A stretch of DNA of 64,000 nucleotides from Amycolatopsis antarctica (GTDB taxonomy: Bacteria; Actinomycetota; Actinomycetes; Mycobacteriales; Pseudonocardiaceae). Shown one piece after another: positions 18,077-26,363 of this stretch (the stretch's first letter is position 1; every line of letters starts with the position of its first letter). The notes below the pieces were generated by a model. That model did no database searches. It was not told where the DNA came from and was given only the letters and a program-made list of their open reading frames with translations. Position numbers and translations under genes: made by a program. The DNA lies in the NCBI RefSeq assembly GCF_002262875.1, contig NZ_NKYE01000001.1, positions 558,001-622,000 on the forward strand. Reading direction: 5' to 3'.

Positions 18077-19003
18077 ATGCTTGCCGAGACGAGTGCCTGG
18101 TTCGCGCGGCGGACCTGGCAGGCCGCGCCGTGGACCGCCGGGGAACTGCTGCGGCTCAAGGGGTCACGCACCGTGTCGGTCGTGCTGCCCGCGCTGGACG
18201 AGGAGGCCACCGTCGCCCGGGTGGTCGCCTCGGTCCGGCCACTGCTCGGGTCCATTGTGGACGAGATCGTGGTGATGGACTCCGGTTCGTCCGATCGCAC
18301 GGCCGCGGTCGCCGCCGCCGCGGGGGCGCGGGTCGTCGGCCGTGCGGAGGTGCTGCCGGACTGGGAGCCGAGGCCGGGCAAGGGTGAGGTGTTGTGGCGT
18401 TCGCTGGCCGCGACTTCCGGCGACCTGGTGGTGTTCCTGGACTCCGACCTCGTCGACCCCGATCCGGACTTCGTTCCCGCGCTGCTCGGGCCGTTGCTTG
18501 CCGAGGAGGGGGTGCGGCTGGTCAAGGGTTTCTACCGGCGGCCGCTGCGGCTGGAGTCCGCCGAGAACGGCACCGGGGGCGGGCGGGTCACCGAGCTGCT
18601 GGCGCGTCCACTGCTCGCCGCCTTACGTCCCGCGCTGTCGGGTTTGGTGCAGCCGTTGGGGGGCGAGTACGCCGCCACCCGGGAGACGCTCGAAGCGCTG
18701 CCGTTCGCTGCCGGGTATGGCGTCGAGATCGGTTTGCTGCTCGACGTCGAAGCGCGCCACGGCGTCGATACGCTGGCACAGGTCAACCTCGGCGTGCGCA
18801 AGCACCGGAACCGCTCGCTGCTGCAACTCGGTGTCATGTCGCGGCAGATCCTCGGTACGACGCTGGGTCGGTGCGGGATCGACCAGAACGTCGAGGCGTT
18901 GACGCAGTTCGTTCAGGTGGGTGGTGAATGGGTGCCCGATGCCACGGAGGTGCTCGTCGCGGACCGGCCGCCGATGCGGGAAGTGTCCGCGGCGCGGGGG
19001 TGA
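18077..19003 (+). CDS. gpgS: Glucosyl-3-phosphoglycerate synthase
   Basis: 308 residues from ATG 18077; a GTG at 18047 would add ten. It is a GT-A enzyme (GT81) with SVVLPALDEEATV, MDSGSSDRTAAVAAAAGA, the metal-binding FLDSDLVDPDPDFV, LVKGFYRRPLR and the C-terminal QPLGGEYAATRETLEALPF. GpgS makes glucosyl-3-phosphoglycerate, the first step of methylglucose lipopolysaccharide synthesis, which modulates fatty acid chain length in mycobacteria and relatives. The neighbours Rv1209-like DivIVA, Tag and DUF3117 follow further on, as they do after Rv1208. Confidence 0.9.
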   Translation: MLAETSAWFARRTWQAAPWTAGELLRLKGSRTVSVVLPALDEEATVARVVASVRPLLGSIVDEIVVMDSGSSDRTAAVAAAAGARVVGRAEVLPDWEPRPGKGEVLWRSLAATSGDLVVFLDSDLVDPDPDFVPALLGPLLAEEGVRLVKGFYRRPLRLESAENGTGGGRVTELLARPLLAALRPALSGLVQPLGGEYAATRETLEALPFAAGYGVEIGLLLDVEARHGVDTLAQVNLGVRKHRNRSLLQLGVMSRQILGTTLGRCGIDQNVEALTQFVQVGGEWVPDATEVLVADRPPMREVSAARG

Positions 19004-19678
19004 ACTCGTCTTCGTTCCGTTTCCCGGGGCGGTTCTGATTCGCTGGCGTTTGGCTGGGGGCTGGGGGATTGGTTTGGTCTGGGGCTTGCTTTTGGCTGCT
19101 CTGGTCGCTTTTGGGGTGGCGGGTTCGGTTCTTGGGGCTGTACGGTTCCGGGTGGGTTTCTCGGGTTTGCGGCACGCCTTCGGCGGGCCGTGTGAAACTG
19201 TCGCTTCTCGGGGCGTTTGCCGTTGTTGGTCGCCAGCGACAGTTCCCCACGGGACGGGTTTCTCGGTGTCGGTTTTTTCTCGGTGCGGGTTGGTTGTCGC
19301 GTTTGTTTAGTGCGCGGCGTTCGGGCTTGTTCCCCTGCTGTTGCGTTCGGTTGTCCTTCGGTGAGTGCATTGGTGGCGTGGGCGGCTTGGGCGGCATTGG
19401 CCGTCCGGGTTTCTGACTGCACAGCGGCGCTGGTCGCGTTCGGGTGTTGTGAGGTCGGCGAAGGCCTGGCGCTGGGGGATTCGTCGACGTGTCGATATTG
19501 CGTCGCGCGCGTAGTGGCTCGATCCGTCGACTCCTCGTGGATACGACGTCAATACCGGAAGCGTTTCTCTGGTTCTCCTCGTTTCGGTCGACGGGTCTAC
19601 GCATGAATGGACCGTTCGTTGTTAGGGGTGCTCGATGGTGTGATTGGAATTGTTCGGGGGTGTCGGTAGAATGGGTTC
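19004..19678. other. 675-bp non-coding region, G/T-rich top strand
   Basis: No convincing gene is visible. From about 19010 to 19480 the top strand is strongly enriched in G and T (for example GGTTTGGTCTGGGGCTTG and TCTCGGGTTTGCGGCACG), so both strands give Thr/Pro/Asn-rich or Gly/Val/Phe-rich translations that look non-biological. The stretch lies between gpgS and the 13E12/HNH gene. The promoter of the HNH gene is probably in its last 60 bp. Confidence 0.6.
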
Positions 19679-20932
19679 ATGATCGATGGGGGATCTGTTG
19701 AGGTTCGGTTGGCTGCGATTCTTGATTTGGATTCGCGGGAAACGGTGCGGGTTGATCACGGGGGTCTGGCTGGTGTTCGACTGTCTTCGTTGTCGGCGCG
19801 GGGGCTTCTTCGGGTGATGCGCGATGCCGAGGTCGCCCGATCGCGTGCGGAAGCTGTGCAGGTGCGGGCGGTGGCTCGGTTCGCGGCGTTGTCGGAGGAG
19901 CCGCGTGGGGTGGCGGCGGAGGTCGCGTTGACCCTGGCCACCACCGAGCACCGTGCACAGCGGATGGTGGCGCACGCCCAGGCGTTGACTTCTCGACTAC
20001 CGGAAACGTTGGCCGCTCTGGACACCGGCGTCGTCGACAGCTACAAGGCATCCAAGATCGTCGATGCCACCAACCCGCTATCGGACGAGCACGCCACTGC
20101 CGTGGACGCGGCGATGGTGGGTCGGCTCGACGGGCGGAATCCGTCCAGCATTCGCCGCGCCGCCGTGCGGCAAGTCGTGGCCGTCGATCCGGACGGGCAT
20201 GCTGAGCGGGCCCGGAAACGACGTCTGGAACGCAGCGTGCAGTTGGTGCACCAGGACGACGCCATGAGCACCCTGATCGCCGATCTGCCCACCGAGACCG
20301 CCACGGCGATCTACGCACGCGTGGATCGGATCGCGAAGACCCTGCGCGGTGGTGGCGAAACCCGCACCCTGGAACAACTCCGTGCCGACGTGTTCGCCGA
20401 ACTCTGCCTCGGCCACCGCACCGCCGAGACACGTACAGAAGTTTTCGTGCACGTCGCCGCGACCACCCTGGCCGGGGCCGACGACCATCCCGCCGAGCTG
20501 TCCGGTCACGGGCCGGTACCGGCCTGGCTGGCCCGCCACCTCGCCACCCGCCCGGACTCGGTGCTACGCAAGGTCGTCACCGACCCGGTCACCGGGACGG
20601 TGCGTGACGTTGGGCGGGCCCGCTACCGGCCACCCGCGGCGTTGGCCGAGTTGACGAAGGTGCGTGACCGGGAATGCCGGATGCCCGGCTGCCACCGACC
20701 CTCACACGTATCCGACATCGACCACACCCAGGACTGGGCACGAGGGGGCAAAACCAGCGCCGACAATCTGACCGGGCTGTGCCGACGACACCACCGCCTC
20801 AAAGACCTCCCCGGCTGGCACTTCGCCACCGACAACACCGGCGCCCTGCACATCACCACCCCCACCGGCAACGTCCACACCAGCCGACCCGAACCCCTCC
20901 ACCCACGAACATCCCCGCCGGCCCCTTTCTGA
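19679..20932 (+). CDS. DUF222 / 13E12-repeat family HNH endonuclease
   Basis: 417 residues. The N-terminal DUF222 domain (about 30-300) is helical and alanine-rich. The C-terminal HNH nuclease is around 340-375: RDRECRMPGCHRPSHVSDID, then HTQDWARGGKTSADNLTGLC and RRHHRLK. It has the DIDH, N-L and CRRHH residues needed for metal and DNA binding, so it looks intact. These genes occur in many dispersed copies in mycobacteria and relatives, where they were first described as REP13E12 elements. The flanks are repeat-rich and skewed in composition, which suggests it arrived or moved as a unit, although no terminal inverted repeats were found. Confidence 0.87.
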   Translation: MIDGGSVEVRLAAILDLDSRETVRVDHGGLAGVRLSSLSARGLLRVMRDAEVARSRAEAVQVRAVARFAALSEEPRGVAAEVALTLATTEHRAQRMVAHAQALTSRLPETLAALDTGVVDSYKASKIVDATNPLSDEHATAVDAAMVGRLDGRNPSSIRRAAVRQVVAVDPDGHAERARKRRLERSVQLVHQDDAMSTLIADLPTETATAIYARVDRIAKTLRGGGETRTLEQLRADVFAELCLGHRTAETRTEVFVHVAATTLAGADDHPAELSGHGPVPAWLARHLATRPDSVLRKVVTDPVTGTVRDVGRARYRPPAALAELTKVRDRECRMPGCHRPSHVSDIDHTQDWARGGKTSADNLTGLCRRHHRLKDLPGWHFATDNTGALHITTPTGNVHTSRPEPLHPRTSPPAPF

Positions 20933-21695
20933 CCTGCCCAGCCGACAACCGCGGCCCACGCCCGGCGCACGCCGACGAGTTCCCACCGACAGGCCGGACC
21001 AGTGGGAAAGCGCTGCATTCGGCCCGATGGCCCAGGTGAAGACTCGTCTCGATTGCTTACACGGCTGACCGTGCGCTGACCGGCTGTGCCGTTCTGTGTT
21101 GTCGCCTGAGCTGGACGCCAGAGGTGGCTACCGAGGTAACGGTTGCCGGAGCTGGGCACCGGACTAGTGGTACCAGAGCCGTGCCTGCCGGGGCATTGGA
21201 TACCGGAGTAACGGTTGCCGGAGGTGGTGACCGGAGCTGGTTGTCAGAGGTGCCTACCGAACCAGTGCCTACCGAACCAGTGCCTACCGAACCGGTGCCT
21301 ACCGAACCGCCAGCGCACACGAAGGCGCCATCCTGCGGCAAGGGACCGGACGCCCCACGCTCGCCGATCACCGGGGCGGCCGGTGCCGAGCCGGACCGAC
21401 GGGGGTACGGGAGGCCCGCGACACGCAGCGCCCCACCGCAGTGGCCAGGTGACCCGACACGCAACTGGACCGTGCTGACCGGTCCGTGGGGAACTGCCGC
21501 TGGTGACCGTCGACGGCGAACGACCCGGGGAGCGGCGGTTTCTCACGGCGCGCCGAAGGCGTGCCTGAAACCCGGGGACACCACGACGACGCCTGCGTCG
21601 GCCCCGATCCGTACCTGCCTCACCGGGCCCCAGCCTGCCGTCCGAGTACCTGTACTGGCGCGACGTCAGACGGTCCCCTGTGTCACGATCGTCGC
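20933..21695. other. 763-bp repeat-rich intergenic region
   Basis: Between the HNH gene and the DivIVA-like gene I see no reliable coding sequence. The open frame over 21124-21699 encodes a Pro/Thr/Gly-rich protein with PTEPVPTEPV repeats, and the reverse frame encodes SVGTG repeats; both follow from the DNA repeats rather than from selection on protein. The repeats are described separately. Confidence 0.55.
21129..21309. repeat. 35-bp direct repeat plus 15-bp tandem array
   Basis: A 35-bp unit beginning TACCGAGGTAACGGTTGCC at 21129-21163 recurs at 21201-21235 with 5 differences. Immediately after, a 15-bp unit GTGCCTACCGAACCA is repeated four times in tandem at 21250-21309, the last two ending in G. 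The unit length is a multiple of three, but the surrounding sequence is not convincingly coding. Confidence 0.75.
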
Positions 21696-22211
21696 GTGAC
21701 CACCGCGCTGATCTATCTCGTCGTCATGCTCCTCGTGGCGGCCGTGGTGTTCCTGCTCGCGGCCCTGGTGTTCGGCCGCGGCGAGGAACTCGCCCCACTG
21801 GCACCCGGCAGCTCCCCGACGCGGCTGCCCGCGGACGATGTCACCGGCGAGGATGTCACCGGCGTCCGTTTCCAGACGGTGCTGCGTGGATACAAGATGA
21901 CCGAGGTCGACTGGGTGCTGCGCAAACTCGGTACCGAGGTGGACACCCTGCGCGCCCGCGTCGCCGAACTCGAATCCGCAGACCGCCGGCCGGCACAGAT
22001 CCAGGCCCCCGGCCAGCACAGCCCGCCCGGCCAGAGCCAGGCCCCCAGCCAGCACAACCAGCCCGACCAGGACACCCAGAGCCAGGAAACCCAGGCCCCC
22101 GGCCAGCACAGCCAGCCCGACCAGGACAGCCAGGACACCCAGCCCGGCCAGCACAGCCGCAGGCAGGGCCACGGCCAGCATCGGCGCGATGAGCGGGAGT
22201 CCGCGCAGTGA
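21696..22211 (+). CDS. DivIVA-domain membrane protein, Gln-rich tail
   Basis: 171 residues from GTG 21696. One N-terminal membrane helix (TTALIYLVVMLLVAAVVFLL) is followed by the DivIVA-like motif VRFQTVLRGYKMTEVDWVLR and a short coiled coil (about 60-110). The last 65 residues are a Gln/Pro/Asp repeat based on APGQHSQPDQD. It corresponds to Rv1209, which lies between gpgS and tagA in mycobacteria, so the location is conserved. DivIVA-type proteins bind curved membrane at poles and septa. The repeated tail is probably disordered. Confidence 0.8.
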   Translation: MTTALIYLVVMLLVAAVVFLLAALVFGRGEELAPLAPGSSPTRLPADDVTGEDVTGVRFQTVLRGYKMTEVDWVLRKLGTEVDTLRARVAELESADRRPAQIQAPGQHSPPGQSQAPSQHNQPDQDTQSQETQAPGQHSQPDQDSQDTQPGQHSRRQGHGQHRRDERESAQ

Positions 22212-22666
22212 CCGCCGACGTGACCCTCTCGGTCGCGGTCGCCGCCCCCGCGGGCACCACCTGGCTCGCGCTCACCGACTGGGAACGGCAGGGCGAGTGG
22301 ATGCTGGGCACGGAGGTGCGCGTGGCCGAGGGCAACGGCCGCAGCGTCGGCTCCACCCTCTCCGCGTTCACCGGCATCGGCGGCATCGGATTCACCGACA
22401 CCATGGAGATCGTCAGCTGGGAACCGCCGCTGCGCTGCACCGTGCGGCACCTGGGCAAGATCGTCCGTGGGACGGGGGCGTTCCACGTTCAGGAGAAGGG
22501 GCCGCAGCGGTCGGTGTTCGTCTGGTCGGAGCAGCTCCAGCTTCCGCTGGGCATCGTCGGCAGGCTCGGCTGGCCTCTCGTCCGCCCGGTGTTCACCCTC
22601 GGCCTGCGCCACTCGCTGGACAGGTTCGCTCGCTACGCCGAGTCCTACGTCGTGGGTGCCGAGTGA
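22208..22666 (+). CDS. SRPBCC (START-like) family protein
   Basis: 152 residues, GTG start overlapping the previous stop by 4 bp. The polyketide cyclase/SRPBCC pattern is visible: DVTLSVAVAAPAGTTWLALT at the start, TDWERQGEWMLGTEVRV, then FTDTMEIVSWEPPLRCTVRH, and a long C-terminal helix LRHSLDRFARYAESYV that lines the hydrophobic cavity. Such proteins bind or transport small hydrophobic molecules. The ligand is unknown. It is translationally coupled to both neighbours. Confidence 0.82.
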   Translation: MTADVTLSVAVAAPAGTTWLALTDWERQGEWMLGTEVRVAEGNGRSVGSTLSAFTGIGGIGFTDTMEIVSWEPPLRCTVRHLGKIVRGTGAFHVQEKGPQRSVFVWSEQLQLPLGIVGRLGWPLVRPVFTLGLRHSLDRFARYAESYVVGAE

Positions 22667-23235
22667 CCGGACTGCTCGGCACCGACGCCGTCCCCCGCTG
22701 CCCCTGGGGCAACACCGCGCCGGACTACGCCGAGTACCACGACACCGAATGGGGTTTCCCGCTGCACGGCCAGACCGCGCTGTTCGAGCGGATCAGCCTG
22801 GAGTCGTTCCAGTCCGGCCTGTCCTGGATCATCATCCTGCGCAAACGGGAGGGCTTCCGGACGGCGTTCGAGGGTTTCGACCCGGAGCAGGTCGCCGCCT
22901 TCGGCGACGAGGACGTCGCCCGGCTGCTCGCCGACGCCGGCATCGTCCGCAACCGGGCGAAGATCGTGGCCACGATCGGCAACGCCCGTGCGATCGCCCG
23001 GCTCGACCGTCCGCTGGACGAACTGCTCTGGTCCTTCGCCCCGGACCACACCGGCCGGAAGCGACCGGTGGAGCTGTCCGACGTCCCCGCGGTGACCCCG
23101 GAGTCGACGGCGATGGCCAAGGACCTGAAGAAGCGTGGCTTCGCCTTCGTCGGCCCCACCACCTGCTACGCACTCATGCAGGCCACCGGCATGGTCGACG
23201 ACCACCTGGCCGGCTGTTTCCGTGCCGCCGTCTGA
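22663..23235 (+). CDS. tag: DNA-3-methyladenine glycosylase I
   Basis: 190 residues from GTG 22663, overlapping the previous stop. The Tag family landmarks are present: RCPWGNTAP, YHDTEWGFPLHGQTALFERI, ESFQSGLSWIIILRKR and the C-terminal DDHLAGCF. The Cys of RCPWG, His of YHDTEWG, and His and Cys of HLAGC make up the structural zinc site. It excises 3-methyladenine from DNA. It corresponds to Rv1210 in position. This is the second 3-methyladenine glycosylase type in the window besides the HhH-GPD protein at 4041. Confidence 0.93.
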   Translation: MTGLLGTDAVPRCPWGNTAPDYAEYHDTEWGFPLHGQTALFERISLESFQSGLSWIIILRKREGFRTAFEGFDPEQVAAFGDEDVARLLADAGIVRNRAKIVATIGNARAIARLDRPLDELLWSFAPDHTGRKRPVELSDVPAVTPESTAMAKDLKKRGFAFVGPTTCYALMQATGMVDDHLAGCFRAAV

Positions 23236-23417
23236 GCCGCCCGGTTCCCACACGCGCCGCAGGGGCATCCCAGAAGCGCCGGTGTCAGCGGAAACCTTGT
23301 GGCGGAAGGCATGCCGACCGGCGCGCCGGACCCGTCCGGCGGGCGAGCGGGACACCTGGCGACCCGAGCGGTCCACAGTGGACGCCACCGGTGGCCCGGC
23401 GAGGCCGACCGCGCGTG

Positions 23418-23454
23418 TTCCGGCGGGAACCCGGCGATCGGGTTCCCGCCGGAA
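23418..23454. terminator. 15-bp stem hairpin between convergent genes
   Basis: Arms TTCCGGCGGGAACCC (23418-23432) and the perfect complement at 23440-23454 are separated by 7 nt. The hairpin begins 3 nt after the end of the enoyl-CoA hydratase-like gene and lies between it and tag, so it can terminate both. Confidence 0.65.
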
Positions 23455-23457
23455 GGG

Positions 23458-24252
23458 TCACTTGCCGGTGAACTCCGGCTTGCGCTTGGCGACGAACGCC
23501 TCGACGGCCTCCCGGTGGTCGGCCGTCACGCCCAGCGTGGTCTGCACCTCGTTCTCCTTGTCGAGCGCCTGACCGAGCGTGCTCTCCGAGGCCGTGGTGA
23601 GCGCGTCCTTGATCCGGGCGTACGCCGCGGTCGGCCCGGCGGCCAGCTTCGCCGCCACGGCCTGGGCCCTCGCCGCCAGCTCGGCGGCGGGCACGACCTC
23701 GCCGACCAGTCCGATGCGCAGCGCCTCCTCGGCGTCGACCGAGCGGGCCAGCAGCATCAGCTCGGCCGCCCTGCCGTAGCCGATCAGTCGCTGCAGGGTC
23801 CACGAGGCGCCGGTGTCCGGGCCGAGCCCGACGTTCGCGAACGCCATCAGGAAACTCGCCGAGTCGGCGGCGATCCGCAGGTCACTGGCGTAGGCCAGGG
23901 CCGCTCCGGCGCCCGCGGCCGAGCCGTTGACCGCCGCGATCACCGGCTTCGGCAGCTCCACCACGGCCCGCACGATCGGGTTGTAGTGCTCGGTGACCGT
24001 CCGCAGCGGGGACGGGTCCTTGGCCTGCAGGAGCCCGATGTGCTCCTTGAGGTCCTGTCCGGCGCAGAACGCCTTGCCCGCCCCGGTGAGCACCACCGCA
24101 CGCACGGCGGTGTCGGTGGCCGCGTCGGTGAGCGCGTCGAGGAGCCGCTCCTTGAGCAGTCGCGTGAACGAGTTGTAGGCGGCCGGGCGGTTGAGCGTCA
24201 GGGTGCGCACGCCGTCGGCGTCGGCGATCTGCAGAACTTCTTCCGTGGTCAC
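23458..24252 (-). CDS. Enoyl-CoA hydratase/isomerase family protein, PaaG-like
   Basis: 264 residues from GTG 24252, with a GGAGGA ribosome site. Crotonase fold: TLNRPAAYNSFTRLLKERL, the first oxyanion-hole segment KAFCAGQDLKEH, and the second NGSAAGAGAALAYASDLRIA. The residues at the usual catalytic Glu positions are in NVGLGPDTGASWTLQRLIG, where a Pro-Asp replaces the hydratase Glu. That is the PaaG-type isomerase arrangement, so a 2,3-isomerase or epoxide-to-oxepin isomerase reaction is as likely as hydration. It stands alone, divergent from the DUF3117 gene. Confidence 0.85.
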   Translation of the reverse strand: MTTEEVLQIADADGVRTLTLNRPAAYNSFTRLLKERLLDALTDAATDTAVRAVVLTGAGKAFCAGQDLKEHIGLLQAKDPSPLRTVTEHYNPIVRAVVELPKPVIAAVNGSAAGAGAALAYASDLRIAADSASFLMAFANVGLGPDTGASWTLQRLIGYGRAAELMLLARSVDAEEALRIGLVGEVVPAAELAARAQAVAAKLAAGPTAAYARIKDALTTASESTLGQALDKENEVQTTLGVTADHREAVEAFVAKRKPEFTGK

Positions 24253-24441
24253 GAATCTCCTCCGAGTCGGTCCTCGTCGGCAGCAGTCTGACAGTCCGGG
24301 AAGCGGCATACCAGCACCGATGCCCAGGCGTTAAGATCGGTCCGGCGACACGCCCGCGCGCTGATGAGGGACAATGGTCCATACCCGGTTGGCTTTGGTG
24401 AGCGCGACCCGGGCGCGTCGGTGATACGGAGGGAGCACGCT

Positions 24442-24609
24442 ATGGCGGCCATGAAGCCCCGGACCGGAGATGGTCCCCTCGAAGTGACGAAGGAGGGACG
24501 GGGCCTCGTGATGCGCGTACCGCTCGAGGGTGGTGGGCGACTCGTCGTCGAGCTGTCGGCCGAGGAAGCAAAAGATCTCGGTGTCGCCCTGCAGGAGGTC
24601 ACCGGCTGA
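24442..24609 (+). CDS. DUF3117 family small protein
   Basis: 55 residues with the highly conserved actinobacterial pattern MKPRTGDGPLEVTKEGRGLV, then a basic-to-acidic beta hairpin ending in KDLGVALQEVTG. A GGAGGG site lies 8 nt before the ATG. The location after tag matches Rv1211 in mycobacteria. Function unknown. The perfect terminator hairpin starts 48 nt after the stop. Confidence 0.92.
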   Translation: MAAMKPRTGDGPLEVTKEGRGLVMRVPLEGGGRLVVELSAEEAKDLGVALQEVTG

Positions 24610-24656
24610 TCCGGGCTCTCCCCGGCGTCGTAGCCGTATCCGGCTCTTCTTCTCGC

Positions 24657-24685
24657 GCCCCGGTCCCGCGTCGACGGACCGGGGC
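24657..24685 (+). terminator. Intrinsic-like terminator after DUF3117
   Basis: A 10-bp perfect stem, GCCCCGGTCC (24657-24666) and GGACCGGGGC (24676-24685), encloses a 9-nt loop and is followed by CTCTTCGTCGT. It ends the DUF3117 transcript before the aminopeptidase gene. Confidence 0.75.
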
Positions 24686-24768
24686 CTCTTCGTCGTACAC
24701 ACATGTTCGTCCTACCCATGTGAGCCTCCTCGCGGCGGCTCACTCCCGGACCTGCCTGGAGGCCGTCC

Positions 24769-26259
24769 ATGGCGCGCAAGGTGCTGCCGCCCGTACCCAC
24801 CCCGCTGATCGACGTCGAGGTGGTGGCCGCAGCGCGACGCCGTTCCCCGCTCGCCGTGCTGGTGCCCGCACCCGACGGGGACACCGGCTGGGAGACCGCC
24901 GACGCAGCACTGTTCACCGGGCAGCGGGCGACCGGCAAACCGGGTGAGGTGCGGACGGTCGGCGATCCGGCGTCCAGGGCGCTGTGGCTGGTAGGCGTGG
25001 GCGGCGGCACCGCGAAGGACTACCGCACCGCGGGTGCCGCACTGATCCGCGCAGCCGACGCCCACGTCGTGACCGAGACCGAGGCGGACGCCCGGCCTTC
25101 GCGCACCGCGCAGGCCGAACTGCCGGACGGCGCGGGTCCGGCCGAGGCGGCCGAGTTCGCCCTCGGCGCGGCCCTGGGCGGCTACACCTTCACCCTCACC
25201 GCCGACGATCCGAAGCCGCGCGTCCGTACCCTGCGCCTCGTCGTCGGCCAGGAGACAGCGGTGGCGCCGGTGACCGCGGCTGTCGGCCGCGCGCTGGAAC
25301 TGGCCGCCGCCTCCGCACTGGCCCGCGACCTCGCCAACACCCCGTCGAACGTCAAGGATCCCGTCTGGCTCGCCGGTACCGCGGAGCGCGTCGCGGCCGC
25401 CGCGTCCGGGTTGAGCGTCACCGTGCGGGACGAGCGCTGGCTCGCCGAGCAGGGCTTCGGCGGAGTCCTCGCCGTCGGCGGTGGCTCAGCCTCGCCGCCC
25501 CGGCTGATCGAGCTGAGCTACCGGCCCCGAGGGGCCACCACGCACATTCTCCTGGTCGGCAAGGGCATCACCTTCGACACCGGCGGTATTTCCATCAAGC
25601 CCGCCGACGGGATGCACCTGATGCGCACCGACATGGCGGGCGGCGGCGCGGTGATCGCGGCGGCCAGGGCGATCGCCAACCTGCGGCTGCCGGTACGGGT
25701 GACGGCGCTCGTGCCCTCAGCGGAGAACCACGTGTCCGGCTCCTCGTACCGTCCCGGTGACGTCGTCCGGCACTACGGCGGCACCACGACCGAGGTCGGC
25801 AACACCGACGCCGAGGGGCGCATGGTGCTCGCCGACGCGCTCGCCTACGGCATCCGTAAGTTCTCCCCGGACGTCGTGGTGGACGTCGCCACGCTGACCG
25901 GTGCGATGAAGCTCAGCCTTGGCGTGCGCACCGGCGGTCTGTTCGCCACCGAGGACGCGCTCGCCGAGCGTGTCGCGGCGGCCGGCGAGCGGGCGGGCGA
26001 GGCCTGGTGGCGGATGCCGTTGCTGGAGGACCTCGCCGGGGACGTCCGCGGTGAGATCGCCGACCTGCGCCAGGCGCCGCAGGGGCCGGGCGGCATCGTC
26101 GCGGCGCTGTTCCTGCGGGAGTTCACCGGGGGCCTGCCGTGGGCACACCTGGACATCGCGGGCCCCGGCCGGTCGGAGCGCAACTACGCCGAGGTGGTGC
26201 CCGGCGGCACCGGGTTCGCCGCGCGCACCCTTGTCGAGTTCGCGGCCTCCTACGCCTGA
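24769..26259 (+). CDS. pepA: Leucyl aminopeptidase (M17 family)
   Basis: 496 residues, typical of M17. The C-terminal catalytic domain has VGKGITFDTGGISIKP (K265 and D270 as metal ligands), the lysine/Asp pair in MRTDMAGGGAV, and the signature NTDAEGRMVLADAL (345 onward). The N-terminal domain is the usual non-catalytic alpha/beta domain. It removes N-terminal residues from peptides with two divalent metals, as a cytoplasmic hexamer. It is transcribed alone; two palindromes follow its stop. Confidence 0.93.
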   Translation: MARKVLPPVPTPLIDVEVVAAARRRSPLAVLVPAPDGDTGWETADAALFTGQRATGKPGEVRTVGDPASRALWLVGVGGGTAKDYRTAGAALIRAADAHVVTETEADARPSRTAQAELPDGAGPAEAAEFALGAALGGYTFTLTADDPKPRVRTLRLVVGQETAVAPVTAAVGRALELAAASALARDLANTPSNVKDPVWLAGTAERVAAAASGLSVTVRDERWLAEQGFGGVLAVGGGSASPPRLIELSYRPRGATTHILLVGKGITFDTGGISIKPADGMHLMRTDMAGGGAVIAAARAIANLRLPVRVTALVPSAENHVSGSSYRPGDVVRHYGGTTTEVGNTDAEGRMVLADALAYGIRKFSPDVVVDVATLTGAMKLSLGVRTGGLFATEDALAERVAAAGERAGEAWWRMPLLEDLAGDVRGEIADLRQAPQGPGGIVAALFLREFTGGLPWAHLDIAGPGRSERNYAEVVPGGTGFAARTLVEFAASYA

Positions 26260-26267
26260 CCGGCCCT

Positions 26268-26331
26268 CGCAATACGTCGACATATTGCGATACCTTGTGC
26301 ACGATGGATCGCAATACGTCGACGTATTGCG
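26268..26331. repeat. Pair of 22-bp palindromes
   Basis: Two palindromes, 26268-26289 and 26310-26331, start 42 bp apart. Each opens with CGCAATACGTC and ends in TATTGCG. The second is a perfect 22-bp palindrome; the first has one mismatched pair. They lie between the convergent ends of pepA and the LysR gene. Use as regulator sites or as transcription stops is possible; neither is proven. Confidence 0.7.
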
Positions 26332-26363
26332 TTTCTTGGGGGGTTCGGGGGTCGGCAGGCGGG

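Noticed and set aside
18834..19604. 257-codon minus-strand open frame over the gpgS-HNH gap
   Set aside because: Its Asn/Thr/Pro/Lys-rich translation comes from the G/T-skewed DNA; no domain and no start signal.
21250..21309. 15-bp tandem repeats as a CRISPR array
   Set aside because: Units are contiguous without spacers, and there are no cas genes.
21124..21699. 191-codon plus-strand frame with PTEPV repeats
   Set aside because: The frame stays open because of 15-bp DNA repeats; no conserved sequence around it, and it runs into the DivIVA start.
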